Of a stretch of 64,000 nt of DNA, positions 33,104 through 41,667 are shown in pieces. The notes under the pieces are model-generated. The model was not told the origin of the DNA. It saw nothing but the letters and a program-made list of their open reading frames with translations, and searched no databases. How positions within the stretch are numbered: the first letter of the stretch is position 1; every line of letters begins with the position of its first letter. This stretch comes from Streptomyces sp. S465. Its GTDB lineage: Bacteria > Actinomycetota > Actinomycetes > Streptomycetales > Streptomycetaceae. Position numbers and translations under genes: made by a program. The DNA is taken from NCBI RefSeq assembly GCF_026898115.1, contig NZ_CP114036.1, forward strand, positions 1,116,001 through 1,180,000. Reading direction: 5' to 3'.

Positions 33104-33317
33104 GGCCCCATGGCCGAACCACGACAGCAGGACACCGTGGCCCACGACCGAACCACGCACGGCGGCGGGCCCACCGGCCCACGACGGTAGGACACTGTGG
33201 CCCATGGCCGAGCCACGGTGGCGGCGTGGGACACCGTGGCCCACGACCAAGCCACGACGGCGGCGTGGGACACCGTGGCCCATGACCGAGCCACGTACGG
33301 CGGCGGGGGCACCGTGG
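33104..33317. repeat. 39-bp tandem minisatellite
   Basis: Imperfect units beginning ggacaccgtggcccacgacc start at 33130, 33190, 33229 and 33268, with a partial at 33308 and a degenerate start at about 33104. Period is 39 bp between the last full units; 33130 to 33190 is 39 plus 21. Because 39 is a multiple of three, the minus strand shows a 13-residue repeat (WLGHGPRCPTPP-like). No start or RBS supports translation. Confidence 0.85.
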
Positions 33318-33325
33318 GCATCGCG

Positions 33326-34348
33326 TCAGCGGTTGTACGCAGGCATGGGGCCGCGCAGCCGGGCCCCCACCTCGTCGCACGCCGCCGTCACATCCGCCGG
33401 CAGCGGATCCGCGGCCGCGGCGGCCAGGTTGGCGCGGAGGTGTTCCACGCGCGAGCCGCCGAGCAGCAGCGCGTCCACCCCGTCCCGGCCGAGCAGCCAG
33501 CGCAGTGAGAGGTCCACGAGCGGGATGCCCGCCTCCTCGGCGATCCGGGACAGGCTCCGTACGGCCTCGAAGAGCCCGGGGTCCCAGTAGCGCTGCCGGT
33601 ACATGGCGGCCAGCCGGGAGTCGCCGAAGCGGCCCGACTCCGGCTGCTCCTCGAAGGCATGACGGCCGGTCAGCAGTCCGCCGCCGAGCGGGTTGTAGAC
33701 CATCGTGCGCAGTCCGCTGGTGGCCGCGTACTCCAGGTACTCCTCCTCAACACGCCGCGCCAGCAGGTTGTAGAGCTGCTGGGCCACCACCGGGCGCGGC
33801 GCGCCGACCCGCTCGGCGGTGTGGGTGAGTTCGGCGATCTGCCAGGCGGCGTAGTTGGAGACGCCGAGCGCCCGGATCTTGCCCTCGGCGACGAACTCGG
33901 CGACCGTGCCGAGCGTTTCCTCCAGCGGTGTGGAGCGGTCGGGCTGGTGCAGGTAGAACAGGTCGACGTGGTCGGTGCCCAGGCGGCGCAGGCTGCCTTC
34001 CAGTGCCGCGCGCATCCCGCGTGCGGACAGTGGCGCGTGGTCGCCGGTGTCGGGGTGCGGCATCCCGGCCTTGGTGGCGAGCACGATACGGTCGCGGCGG
34101 CCGGGGAGCAGCTCGGCCAGGATGGTCTCGGTGGTGCCGCCCGCGTAGGCGTTCGCGGTGTCCACCCCGGTCACCCCGGCGTCCAGCGCGGTGTCCAGCA
34201 TCGCGGCGGCGCCCGCGCGGTCCACCGTGTCACCGAAGGTCATGGTGCCCAGCACCAGTCGCGACAGCGGCACCGGGATTCCGGGCAGGGCCGTCCCGCC
34301 GGGCGCTGCCTGGGTGGTGGTGTGGGTCTGAGGCGCATGCGCGTTCAC
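33326..34348 (-). CDS. Aldo/keto reductase
   Basis: 340 aa from GTG 34348, overlapping the OppF-type stop by 4 bp (GTGA). (beta/alpha)8 NADPH-dependent oxidoreductase: LVLGTMTFGD, GVDTANAYAGGTTE (Asp/Tyr of the active site), LATKAGMPHPD (Lys), DLFYLHQPDRSTPLEETLG (His), ALGVSNYAAWQ, and QQLYNLLARRVEEEY. The C-terminal motif GGSRVEHLRANL binds the cofactor phosphate. Last gene of the importer operon, so it may oxidise or reduce the imported sugar or sugar acid. Confidence 0.92.
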   Translation of the reverse strand: MNAHAPQTHTTTQAAPGGTALPGIPVPLSRLVLGTMTFGDTVDRAGAAAMLDTALDAGVTGVDTANAYAGGTTETILAELLPGRRDRIVLATKAGMPHPDTGDHAPLSARGMRAALEGSLRRLGTDHVDLFYLHQPDRSTPLEETLGTVAEFVAEGKIRALGVSNYAAWQIAELTHTAERVGAPRPVVAQQLYNLLARRVEEEYLEYAATSGLRTMVYNPLGGGLLTGRHAFEEQPESGRFGDSRLAAMYRQRYWDPGLFEAVRSLSRIAEEAGIPLVDLSLRWLLGRDGVDALLLGGSRVEHLRANLAAAAADPLPADVTAACDEVGARLRGPMPAYNR

Positions 34349-35187
34349 TGCGTTGCTCCTGGTTCCTGGTCGGTGGCGATCGCGGACACGAGGGCGCGCG
34401 GTTTGCGTCCCCGCATGGTCGTCGGGTCGAGCGCGGCGCGCCGCAGCGCCCTGGTGTAGGGGGCGGCGGGCGCGGAGAGCACCGTACGGGTCGGCCCGGA
34501 CTCGATGATCCGCCCACCGCGCATCACCACCACCTCGGAGCTGATCTCGCGGACCACTCCGAGGTTGTGGGAGATGACGATGCAGGCGAGTCCCTGTTCG
34601 GCCTGGAGCTCCCGCAGCAGCTGGAGCACCTGGGCCTGTACGGAGACGTCCAGCGCGGAGGTGGCCTCGTCGCACACCAGCAGCTCGGGGCCGCTGGCCA
34701 GGGCGCGGGCGATGCCGATCCGCTGCCGCTGGCCGCCGGAGAACTCGGCGGGGCGCCGCTGGAGGGCGGTGGCGGGCAGCCCCACCTGGTCGATGAGGGC
34801 GGCGGCGCGGCGGGCGCGGTCGGCCCGGGAGCGCATGCCGTTCAGCCGCAGCGGCTCGGCCACGATCTCCTCGGCCGTCAGATGCGGGTCCAGGGAGCCG
34901 TAGGGATCCTGGAAGACCATCTGGACCCGTTTGCGCAGCGGGCGCAGCCGCCGCTGGGGCAGGCCCGCGATATCGGTCCCGTCGAGGAGGATCCGCCCCT
35001 GGGTGGGGCGCAGCAGCCGGACGATGGAGCGGGCCACGGTGGACTTGCCGCAGCCGGACTCGCCGACGACACCGAGCGATCCGCCGGGCGGGACGGTGAA
35101 GCTGACGCCGTCCACCGCGCGGAAGACACCGTCGGCGACCGGGTACTCGACCACCAGGTCCTCGACGGCCAGCAGGGGTGCGGTCAC
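34345..35187 (-). CDS. Peptide-type ABC transporter ATPase, OppF/DppF-like
   Basis: 280 aa. Walker A GESGCGKST (about 41-49), Q-loop QDPYGSLDPHL, signature FSGGQRQRIGIARAL, Walker B LLVCDEATSALD, His switch VISHNL. C-terminal oligopeptide-transporter extension APYTRALRRAAL. Powers the importer made of the next four genes. Overlaps the upstream ATPase gene by 4 bp and the aldo/keto reductase by 4 bp. Confidence 0.94.
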   Translation of the reverse strand: MTAPLLAVEDLVVEYPVADGVFRAVDGVSFTVPPGGSLGVVGESGCGKSTVARSIVRLLRPTQGRILLDGTDIAGLPQRRLRPLRKRVQMVFQDPYGSLDPHLTAEEIVAEPLRLNGMRSRADRARRAAALIDQVGLPATALQRRPAEFSGGQRQRIGIARALASGPELLVCDEATSALDVSVQAQVLQLLRELQAEQGLACIVISHNLGVVREISSEVVVMRGGRIIESGPTRTVLSAPAAPYTRALRRAALDPTTMRGRKPRALVSAIATDQEPGATQ

Positions 35188-36086
35188 AGCGCCTCCTCGG
35201 CGGCAGAAGCGGCGGATGCCGGAGCGGCGGATGCGGGAGTGGCGGCGGGGGTCTCGTCCCAGGGGCCCAGGGTGGGCACGGCGGCGAGCAGATCGCGGGT
35301 GTACCGCTCGCGGGGGTGGTCCACGATCTGTTCGACCGGTCCGGACTCCACGAACCGGCCGCCGCGCATGACGTGGATGCGGTCGGAGACCAGCCGGGCC
35401 ACGCCCAGATCGTGGGTGATCATCAGGATGCCGACGCCGGTGCGCTCCTGGAGCTCCATCAACAGGTCCAGGACGCCGGCCTGGACGGTGACGTCGAGCG
35501 CCGAGGTCGGCTCGTCGGCCACCAGCAGCTGGGGCTCGGCGGCCAGGGCGATGGCGATGAGGACACGTTGCAGCATGCCGCCGGAGAACTGGTGGGGGTA
35601 GGCGCCCCAGCGGGTCTCGGGGCGGGGGATGCGTACCCGGCCGAGCAGTTCGACGCCCTTGGCGCGGGCCTCGGCGCGGGACATCCCCGGGTGGCGCAGC
35701 CGGAGCGCCTCGCCCAGCTGACGGCCGATGGTGTGCACCGGGCTGAGCGCGGTCATCGGGTCCTGGGGGATCAGGGAGACCCCGCGGCCGCGGATCCGTC
35801 CGGCCGCCTTGGGGTCGGCGATGACGTCGACACCCGAGATCCGGGCCGTCCCCGACAGGACGGCGAGCCCTTCGGGCAGCAGCCGCAGCAGTCCCATGGC
35901 GGTGGTGGACTTGCCGGAGCCGGACTCGCCGATGATCGTCACCGTCTCGCCGGCGCCGATGGTGAAGCCGACCCCGTCGACCGCGCGCACCACACCGCGG
36001 TCGGTGATCAGCTCGATCTGCAGGTCCTCGACCTCCACCAGGGGGGTCGGGGCGCTGGTGTCCCTGGTGTCGCTGGTGTCGCTCAT
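35184..36086 (-). CDS. Peptide-type ABC transporter ATPase, OppD/DppD-like
   Basis: 300 aa from ATG 36086. Walker A GESGSGKST, QDPMTALSPVHTIGRQL, signature FSGGMLQRVLIAIAL, Walker B LLVADEPTSALD, His switch MITHDLGVARL, and the Opp-type tail HPRERYTRDLLAAVPTLG. An Ala/Ser-rich C-terminal tail (PAATPASAAPASAASAAEE) is probably neutral. Pairs with the OppF-like ATPase; 4-bp overlaps on both sides indicate a tight operon. Confidence 0.94.
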   Translation of the reverse strand: MSDTSDTRDTSAPTPLVEVEDLQIELITDRGVVRAVDGVGFTIGAGETVTIIGESGSGKSTTAMGLLRLLPEGLAVLSGTARISGVDVIADPKAAGRIRGRGVSLIPQDPMTALSPVHTIGRQLGEALRLRHPGMSRAEARAKGVELLGRVRIPRPETRWGAYPHQFSGGMLQRVLIAIALAAEPQLLVADEPTSALDVTVQAGVLDLLMELQERTGVGILMITHDLGVARLVSDRIHVMRGGRFVESGPVEQIVDHPRERYTRDLLAAVPTLGPWDETPAATPASAAPASAASAAEEAL

Positions 36087-37012
36087 CGGGAGCCCTCCGT
36101 CGTACGTCGGCGGGTGCGGTCGCGCAGTCCGTCGCCCAGCAGGTTGACCCCGACCACCAGCAGCACGATGACGAGGCCGGGCAGGGTCACCAGCCACCAG
36201 GAGCTGGTGATGTAGTCCTGGCCGTCGGAGATGATCCGGCCCCAGGTGGCGAACGGCCGCTGGGGGCCCGCGCCCAGGTAGCTGAGGGCGCTCTCCAGCA
36301 GCACCGCCTGGGCGAGCAGCAGCAGGACCACGAGCGATGCCTGGCGGACGATGTTGGGGATGACATGGCGGGCCAGGATGGCGATCCGGGGCAGGCCCAG
36401 CACCTGGGCCGCGGCCACATATGGCTTCTCCCGCTCGACCAGCACCAGCGACCGGGTCAGCCGGGCCACCTCGGGCCACTGGGCGACGGCGATGACGCAG
36501 GTGATGACGGTGACGGAGGGACCGAAGAGGGCGACCACGAGCAGCAGCATCATCAGCAGCGGCAGCGACATCTGGGCCTCCAGCAGCCGGGAGACGACGG
36601 CGTCCACCCAGCGGCCGTAGTACCCGGCGGCGGCGCCCGCGACGACGCCGATGAGGCCGGAGACCACGACGGCGAGCACACCGATCGACAGCGACACCTG
36701 GCCGCCGTGCAGCACCCGGGAGAGCACATCCCGGCCGAGCTGGTCGGTGCCGAAGAGATGGCCGTCGGTCAGCGGGGCGAGCCGGCGCCGGGAGAGGTCC
36801 TGGTCGTTCGCGCCGGGCAGGGGCAGCACCTGGGCGAGGGCGACCGGGACCACCACCAGCGCGGTGCACACCGCGCCCACCCACAGTTTGAGGCTCGCGC
36901 TGCGGCGGCGCCGGGTGGCGGTGGCGCGGGCCAGGTGCTTGGCGGTGACCGCGCTGGGGCGGGGCGCGGGGCCTGCTTCGGCGGGGGCCGGGGGTTCGAG
37001 GGCGCCTTTCAT
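36083..37012 (-). CDS. ABC transporter permease, DppC-like
   Basis: 309 aa. A cytoplasmic N-terminus (1-40, Arg-rich), first membrane helix LWVGAVCTALVVVPVALAQV, the periplasmic HLFGTDQLGRDVLSRVLHGG hallmark of DppC/OppC, then five further helices. The EAA loop lies around YVAAAQVLGLPRIAILARHV. Forms the translocation pore with the DppB-like protein. Confidence 0.93.
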   Translation of the reverse strand: MKGALEPPAPAEAGPAPRPSAVTAKHLARATATRRRRSASLKLWVGAVCTALVVVPVALAQVLPLPGANDQDLSRRRLAPLTDGHLFGTDQLGRDVLSRVLHGGQVSLSIGVLAVVVSGLIGVVAGAAAGYYGRWVDAVVSRLLEAQMSLPLLMMLLLVVALFGPSVTVITCVIAVAQWPEVARLTRSLVLVEREKPYVAAAQVLGLPRIAILARHVIPNIVRQASLVVLLLLAQAVLLESALSYLGAGPQRPFATWGRIISDGQDYITSSWWLVTLPGLVIVLLVVGVNLLGDGLRDRTRRRTTEGSR

Positions 37013-37013
37013 C

Positions 37014-37943
37014 TCAGGCCGCCTTTCCCAGGCGCACCCGCGGGTCGAGCAGCGGGTAGGCCAGGTCGATGAGGAGTTGGACGAGGACCGCCAGGGCGGC
37101 GGTGACCAGGACGGTCGCCTGGATCAGCGGATAGTCGCGGGTTTCCAGGGCGCGGACGACCAGCGAGCCGACACCGGGCCAGCCGAAGACCACCTCGACC
37201 ACCACGACGCCGTTGAGCATCGCGGCGAACCGGGTGCCGAGCGCGGTGAGCACCGGGATGGCGGAGTTGCCCATGGCGTAGCGCCAGGTCAGCGCCGATT
37301 CGGAGACGCCGCGGGAGCGGGCGACGGTGATGTACGGCGAGGCGAGGGCGGACACCATCTCGCGGCGGACCAGCCGGGAGATCAGCGCCATCTGGAGGAT
37401 GGCCACGGTCACGGTGGGCAGCACCAGCCCGCCCCAGGTGGTGAAGCCGGAGGCGGGCAGCACCGGTATCAGCACGGCGAAGACGGTCAGCAGCATCACG
37501 CCGATCCAGAAGTCCGGCATGGACTGCCCGGCGATGGTCAGCACATTGGCGCCCAGCTCCCGCTTGGTGTCGGCGCGGCGGGCCATCCACACCCCGAGTG
37601 GCACGGCCACCAGCGCGGTGAGGGCGATCGCGGAGAGGGAGAGGGTGACGGTGTACGGCACCCGGTCGAGCACCACGTCCAGGGCGGGGGCGTGGAAGGA
37701 GTAGCTGGTGCCGAGGTCGCCGGTGACCAGGTCGCGCAGGAAGACCCCGTACTGGGTGAGCAGTCCGCGGTCGAGCCCGAACTGCTCCCGGATCCTGGCG
37801 AGGTCGGCGCTGGTGGGGTTGGGCCCGGCCAGGGCCGCGGCGGGGTCGCCGGGGGCCATGCGGACCAGGACGAAGACGGTGGAGAGGGTCAGGAAGACGG
37901 TCAGGACGCTCTGGCCCAGGCGGCGTATCAGATAGCGCGTCAC
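37014..37943 (-). CDS. ABC transporter permease, DppB-like
   Basis: 309 aa from GTG 37943. N-terminal helix RYLIRRLGQSVLTVFLTLST, MAPGDPAAALAG, FGLDRGLLTQYGVFLRDLVTGDLGTSY (DppB pattern), five more helices and the EAA loop YITVARSRGVSESALTWRY. GWPGVGSLVVRALETRDYPL is characteristic. One base separates it from the downstream permease gene. Confidence 0.94.
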   Translation of the reverse strand: MTRYLIRRLGQSVLTVFLTLSTVFVLVRMAPGDPAAALAGPNPTSADLARIREQFGLDRGLLTQYGVFLRDLVTGDLGTSYSFHAPALDVVLDRVPYTVTLSLSAIALTALVAVPLGVWMARRADTKRELGANVLTIAGQSMPDFWIGVMLLTVFAVLIPVLPASGFTTWGGLVLPTVTVAILQMALISRLVRREMVSALASPYITVARSRGVSESALTWRYAMGNSAIPVLTALGTRFAAMLNGVVVVEVVFGWPGVGSLVVRALETRDYPLIQATVLVTAALAVLVQLLIDLAYPLLDPRVRLGKAA

Positions 37944-37946
37944 GGC

Positions 37947-39521
37947 TCAGCCCTCCAGACGCACGGCGGCGAGGTCGTAGGAGTTGAGCTGGAGCAGCCG
38001 CACCTCGCGCACCCGATTGCGGCGGGCCAGCACCACATCGGGGACGAAGGCCCACAGGCAGGGCCGGGTGTCCCAGATCTGCTTCTGGACGGCGGCGAGC
38101 TTGTTGTTCCGCGTCTTCTCATCGGTTTCGGAGGAGGCGTCGGCCAGCCGGGCGGCGATCTCGGGGAAGACATAGCCCTGGTAGGTGTCCCGGGTCCGCT
38201 CCTTCTCCGGGGTGCCGCCGTACATGCCCTGGAGGCTGGTGGAGGCGTGGCCGGTGGGGACGGAGAAGCCGTTGCCGAGGACGTCCCAGTCGCCGCGGCG
38301 GCCCTGCCGCCACTGGAGGATGTCGCCGCCCGGTTCGAACTGCTGGAGGGTGGCGCGGACGCCGACGTCGCGCAGCATCTCCAGGACGGCCTCCATCACC
38401 GAGGTGTCCGCGGGGAACTCCCCGGACTCCCAGATGATCTTCACTTTGAGGTCGCTCGCGCCCAGCGCGGCGAGGCGTTTGCGGGCCTCACCGGGATCGT
38501 GGACATAACGGCCGGTGCGCACCGAGCCCTTGAGCGCGAGCGGGACGACGCCCTCGGCCTGCTGGGCGGAGCCGGTGAGCACATCGCGCACCAGGGACTC
38601 GCCGTCGATGGCGTAGCTGAGCGCCTCGCGCACCCGGGGGTCGGCCAGCGGGTGTCCGCGCGGTTTGCGGAAGTTGAAGAACAGCTGGTTGACGCGGGTG
38701 CCCGAGGTGCGGTCCAGCACCACCCCCGGCAACCCCTTGAGCTGCTCGGCGGAGTCGGGGGTGATGGTGTCGATGACGTCCAGCTCACCGCTGCGCACCG
38801 CGACGACACGGCTGGACTCCTCGGGTACGAAGCGCACCCGGACCCGGTCGACGGCGGGGCGCCGCCCCCAGTACCGGGGGTTGGCGGCCAGCGTGTACTC
38901 ACCGGTGCCGGAGTTGGCCGAGGTGACCACGTACGGGCCGGAGCCCACACCGCCGGACAGCTCCCCGGCCCGGTTGGCGGCGGCGGGGCTGATCAGGATG
39001 TTGGCCATGAGCTGGTCGAGGATGGGGACCGGGCGCTTGGTGTGCAGCCGGAAGGTGCGCTCGTCGACCGGCTCGACGGTGGGCAGCTCGGGGAAGAGGC
39101 CGACGATGAACGAGCCGTTGACCCCCGCGTACATCGTCAGCGCGGTCGAGACGTCCTTGACGGTGACCGGAGTGCCGTCGGAGTAGCGGGCTCCCTGGCG
39201 CAGTCGCACCGTCCAGGTGGTGGGCTCGGTCATCTCGAAGCGGTCGGCGAGCACCAACTCGGGCCGGAGCCCCTCGCCGATCCGGGTGAGCGCCTGGCGC
39301 ACCGCGCGCTGCACCGTGACCGCCGCGTCGAACTGGTTGAGCTTGTTGTCCAGGCTGACCAGTGAGCGGTTCAGCCCGAGGCTGATGGCGCCGGGCCCGG
39401 GGGCGCCGGTGGGGCCCGCGCACCCGGTGAGCGGGGCGAGGGCGATACCTGCTGAGGCGCCTGCTGACAGGCGCAGCACGGACCGGCGGCTGAGTGCCGG
39501 ACCAATGGGGATACGGGTCAT
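37947..39521 (-). CDS. ABC transporter substrate-binding lipoprotein, DppA-like
   Basis: 524 aa from ATG 39521. Signal peptide with twin-Arg-like SRRSVLRLSAGASAGIALAP and lipobox LTGC. SBP_bac_5 fold: FEMTEPTTWTVRLRQGARYS, DGTPVTVKDVSTALTM, GSGPYVVTS, YWGRRPAVDRVRVRFVPEES, RVREALSYAIDGESLVRDVL. Family binds peptides, but also nickel, sugars and cellobiose-like ligands. First gene of the operon and divergent from the sugar-acid kinase operon, which argues for a sugar-acid or sugar-derived ligand. Confidence 0.92.
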   Translation of the reverse strand: MTRIPIGPALSRRSVLRLSAGASAGIALAPLTGCAGPTGAPGPGAISLGLNRSLVSLDNKLNQFDAAVTVQRAVRQALTRIGEGLRPELVLADRFEMTEPTTWTVRLRQGARYSDGTPVTVKDVSTALTMYAGVNGSFIVGLFPELPTVEPVDERTFRLHTKRPVPILDQLMANILISPAAANRAGELSGGVGSGPYVVTSANSGTGEYTLAANPRYWGRRPAVDRVRVRFVPEESSRVVAVRSGELDVIDTITPDSAEQLKGLPGVVLDRTSGTRVNQLFFNFRKPRGHPLADPRVREALSYAIDGESLVRDVLTGSAQQAEGVVPLALKGSVRTGRYVHDPGEARKRLAALGASDLKVKIIWESGEFPADTSVMEAVLEMLRDVGVRATLQQFEPGGDILQWRQGRRGDWDVLGNGFSVPTGHASTSLQGMYGGTPEKERTRDTYQGYVFPEIAARLADASSETDEKTRNNKLAAVQKQIWDTRPCLWAFVPDVVLARRNRVREVRLLQLNSYDLAAVRLEG

Positions 39522-39630
39522 CGTTGACCTCTCGGCGGTTCTGAGGCGAGCGACCGGCTCGCTCGATCCGTGCGGCGCCCGGATGAGGGCCGTACGGGTC
39601 AAGGTGTCGCGGCGGTCACCGTGACATGAC

Positions 39631-39669
39631 TGCGCGCTTTACGCAATAGCTCTCGCGCACTTCGCGCAA
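39631..39669. promoter_or_regulatory. 22-bp-spaced direct repeats in the divergent importer/kinase promoter
   Basis: tgcgcgctttacgcaa (39631-39646) and cgcgcacttcgcgcaa (39654-39669) share CGCGC...CGCAA and start 22 bp apart, i.e. two helical turns. They lie between the importer operon (start 39521) and the kinase operon (start 39754). A good candidate for binding by the DeoR regulator encoded at 42748-43518. Confidence 0.45.
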
Positions 39670-39753
39670 CGTATGCCATCATCGGGACCGCGGAGACGGC
39701 ATCCACGACATCGGATCGCTCCGTCCGTCATGGTCATTTGAGGAGGTACCGGT

Positions 39754-41667
39754 ATGACGACCGGCCGGAGGCTAGTGGCCATCGCGGATGACCTGTCCGG
39801 CGCCGCCGAAACGGCCGCCGCCCTTCACTCGCGCACAACGCGCAGCCAGGTGGTGCTCGTTGGGAGCGGTGAGGGGGTTGACGGTGAACGAGTTCGCCGC
39901 CGTGAGCGGGTTGACGGTGAACGGGTTCGCCGTGAGCGGGTTGACCGTGAAGGGGTTGGCCGTGAAGGGGTGGTGGCCCTGCGCCCACCCGGTCCCGGCG
40001 AGGCCATCGTCCTGGACCTCGACTCCCGCTACCGCCCGGCCGCCGAGGCGGCCGAGGCGGTCCGCGACGCGCTGCGGCTGTCCTCGCCCGGCGGGGACAC
40101 CCTGGTGCTGAAGAAGATCGACTCGCTGCTGCGGGGCAACCTCGCCGCCGAGGTCGCCGCCCTCGCCGAGGACGGCGCGGGCGTGGTGCTCGCCCCCGCG
40201 CTGCCGGTGGCCGGGCGCGTGGTGCGCTCGGGGGTGGTCCACATCGACGGGGTGGCGCTCCACGAGGGCGACGCGTGGCGTTCGGAGACCACGGCCGCGC
40301 CGCGTTCGATCGCGGACGCCCTCGGCGGGCTCCCCACCACACCGATCCCGCTCACGACCGTACGGGCCCCCGGCCGCTCCCTGCTGTCCGCGCTGCGGAA
40401 GGCCACGGACGACGGACGGGTGGCGGTGTGCGACGCGGAGACCGACGCCGACCTGACCGCGATCGTCGAGGCGTCACTCGCCGCCGGGCCACGGCTACGG
40501 CTGGTCGGCTCCGGCGGACTGGCACTGGCCCTCGGCCGCCACCTGGCGGGCGCGCCCGCAGCCACCACGCCCTCCGCCACCGCGCCGTCACCGGCCACGG
40601 CGCCCCCTGCCGCCCCGACACCGCCACCGGCCACCGCGCCCTCGGCCACCACCACTGCGCCCAACACCACCACCTCGACACCGCCACCAGCCACGGCATC
40701 CCCCGCCACCACACCCGCACCGCCACCAGACACCGCGCCCTCGGCCACCACCACTACGCCGCCACCAGCCACCGCGCCCCACACCACCACCCCGACACCG
40801 ACACCAGGCACCGCCACCCCGACACCGCCACCAGCCACGGCATCCCCCGCCACCACACCCGCGCCACCACCAGACACCGCGCCCTCGGCCACCACCACTA
40901 CGCCGCCACCAGCCACCGCGCCCCACACCACCACCCCGACACCAACACCAGCCACCGGCCGCCACGTGCTGGTCGTCGTCGGTACGGCCGAACCGGCGGC
41001 CGTCGAGCAGATCCGGCGCCTGGTCGAGGATGGGGCGATCCACCACCCACTCCCGCTCGCCGAGCTGATCGCGGACGGCCCTCCGGTGCGGCTGCCCCCG
41101 ATGACGGCCCCGGTCACGGTCGTCTCCCTCGCTGCCCCGACCGGCCCGACCGGCCCGACCGGTTCCCCGCCGGCGGCTCCCGCCCCGGCGACGCCGCACG
41201 CGCCCGCCGCCGCACCGACCTCCGCACGCGGGCCCCTGCCCGCCGCGACACCACCGTCCGGCGGCGGATCCGACGACCACACAGAGCCGGATCGCACAGA
41301 GTCAGGTCACACCGGGCTGGGTCACACCGGGCCGGGTCACACCGGGCCGGGTACGCGGTCCGGGCCCGTGTCCGCCCGGCGGCTGGTGCACGGCCTCGCC
41401 CGTGCCGTCGCCGTTGCCGTCGCCGCGCACCCCGGCGCCGTCGATCTCGTACTGACCGGCGGTGAGACGGCCCGCCGGGTGCTGGACGCGCTGGCGGTGA
41501 CCGAGCTCGCCCCGGTCGGCCAGGTGCACCACGGCGCCGTCCATCTCTCCACCCCCGACGGGCGATCCGTCGTGACCCGACCGGGCAGCTTCGGGTACCC
41601 CGACTCCCTGCGCCACATCGTCCGGGCGCTGCGCCCCCACTCGACCGAACGGAAGGTCAGCCCATGA
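39754..41667 (+). CDS. Four-carbon acid sugar kinase (DUF1537) with large repeat insertions
   Basis: 637 aa, well above the usual 400-450. Phosphorylates a four-carbon sugar acid such as D-threonate or D-erythronate. N-terminal domain: AIADDLSGAAETAAAL (sugar-acid site) and LKKIDSLLRGNLAAEV. C-terminal nucleotide-binding domain: HVLVVVGTAEPAAVEQIRRL, LVLTGGETARRVLDALAVTE. Three insertions of simple sequence: an Arg/Glu/Val repeat (about 39-73), a Pro/Thr/Ala tract between the two domains (about 273-407) containing a 48-residue duplication, and a Gly/Pro/Thr and HTGPG-type tract (about 460-545). Core motifs are intact, so it may still work. GTGA-type 4-bp overlap with the next gene. Confidence 0.88.
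   Translation: MTTGRRLVAIADDLSGAAETAAALHSRTTRSQVVLVGSGEGVDGERVRRRERVDGERVRRERVDREGVGREGVVALRPPGPGEAIVLDLDSRYRPAAEAAEAVRDALRLSSPGGDTLVLKKIDSLLRGNLAAEVAALAEDGAGVVLAPALPVAGRVVRSGVVHIDGVALHEGDAWRSETTAAPRSIADALGGLPTTPIPLTTVRAPGRSLLSALRKATDDGRVAVCDAETDADLTAIVEASLAAGPRLRLVGSGGLALALGRHLAGAPAATTPSATAPSPATAPPAAPTPPPATAPSATTTAPNTTTSTPPPATASPATTPAPPPDTAPSATTTTPPPATAPHTTTPTPTPGTATPTPPPATASPATTPAPPPDTAPSATTTTPPPATAPHTTTPTPTPATGRHVLVVVGTAEPAAVEQIRRLVEDGAIHHPLPLAELIADGPPVRLPPMTAPVTVVSLAAPTGPTGPTGSPPAAPAPATPHAPAAAPTSARGPLPAATPPSGGGSDDHTEPDRTESGHTGLGHTGPGHTGPGTRSGPVSARRLVHGLARAVAVAVAAHPGAVDLVLTGGETARRVLDALAVTELAPVGQVHHGAVHLSTPDGRSVVTRPGSFGYPDSLRHIVRALRPHSTERKVSP
39871..39975 (+). repeat. Short tandem repeat inside the sugar-acid kinase gene
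   Basis: Units such as gttgacggtgaacgggttcg recur at about 39880, 39909 and in shortened form to 39970 (gttgaccgtgaagggg, gttggccgtgaagggg). Encodes the R/E/V/G-rich insertion of about 35 residues. Confidence 0.85.
40678..40965 (+). repeat. 144-bp tandem duplication inside the sugar-acid kinase gene
   Basis: The sequence starting acaccgccaccagccacggc at 40678 is repeated almost identically from 40822, offset 144 bp (48 codons), with only a few substitutions over about 135 bp. It lies in a longer Pro/Thr/Ala-coding tract (about 40560-40965). High identity suggests a recent event. Confidence 0.88.

Noticed and set aside
33104..33317. Possible CRISPR array
   Set aside because: Units are contiguous 39-bp imperfect copies with no unique spacers and no cas genes nearby.
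33104..33380. Minus-strand frame encoding 13-residue WLGHGPRCPTPP-type repeats
   Set aside because: Repeat period is a multiple of three so several frames stay open; no start with RBS and no support beyond the minisatellite itself.
36651..39365. Long plus-strand open frame opposite the ABC permease and binding-protein genes
   Set aside because: Composition artefact opposite clearly identified transporter genes.
40678..40965. Possible CRISPR-like or transposon-derived repeat in the kinase gene
   Set aside because: A direct in-frame duplication of codon-biased Pro/Thr sequence; no terminal inverted repeats or transposase.
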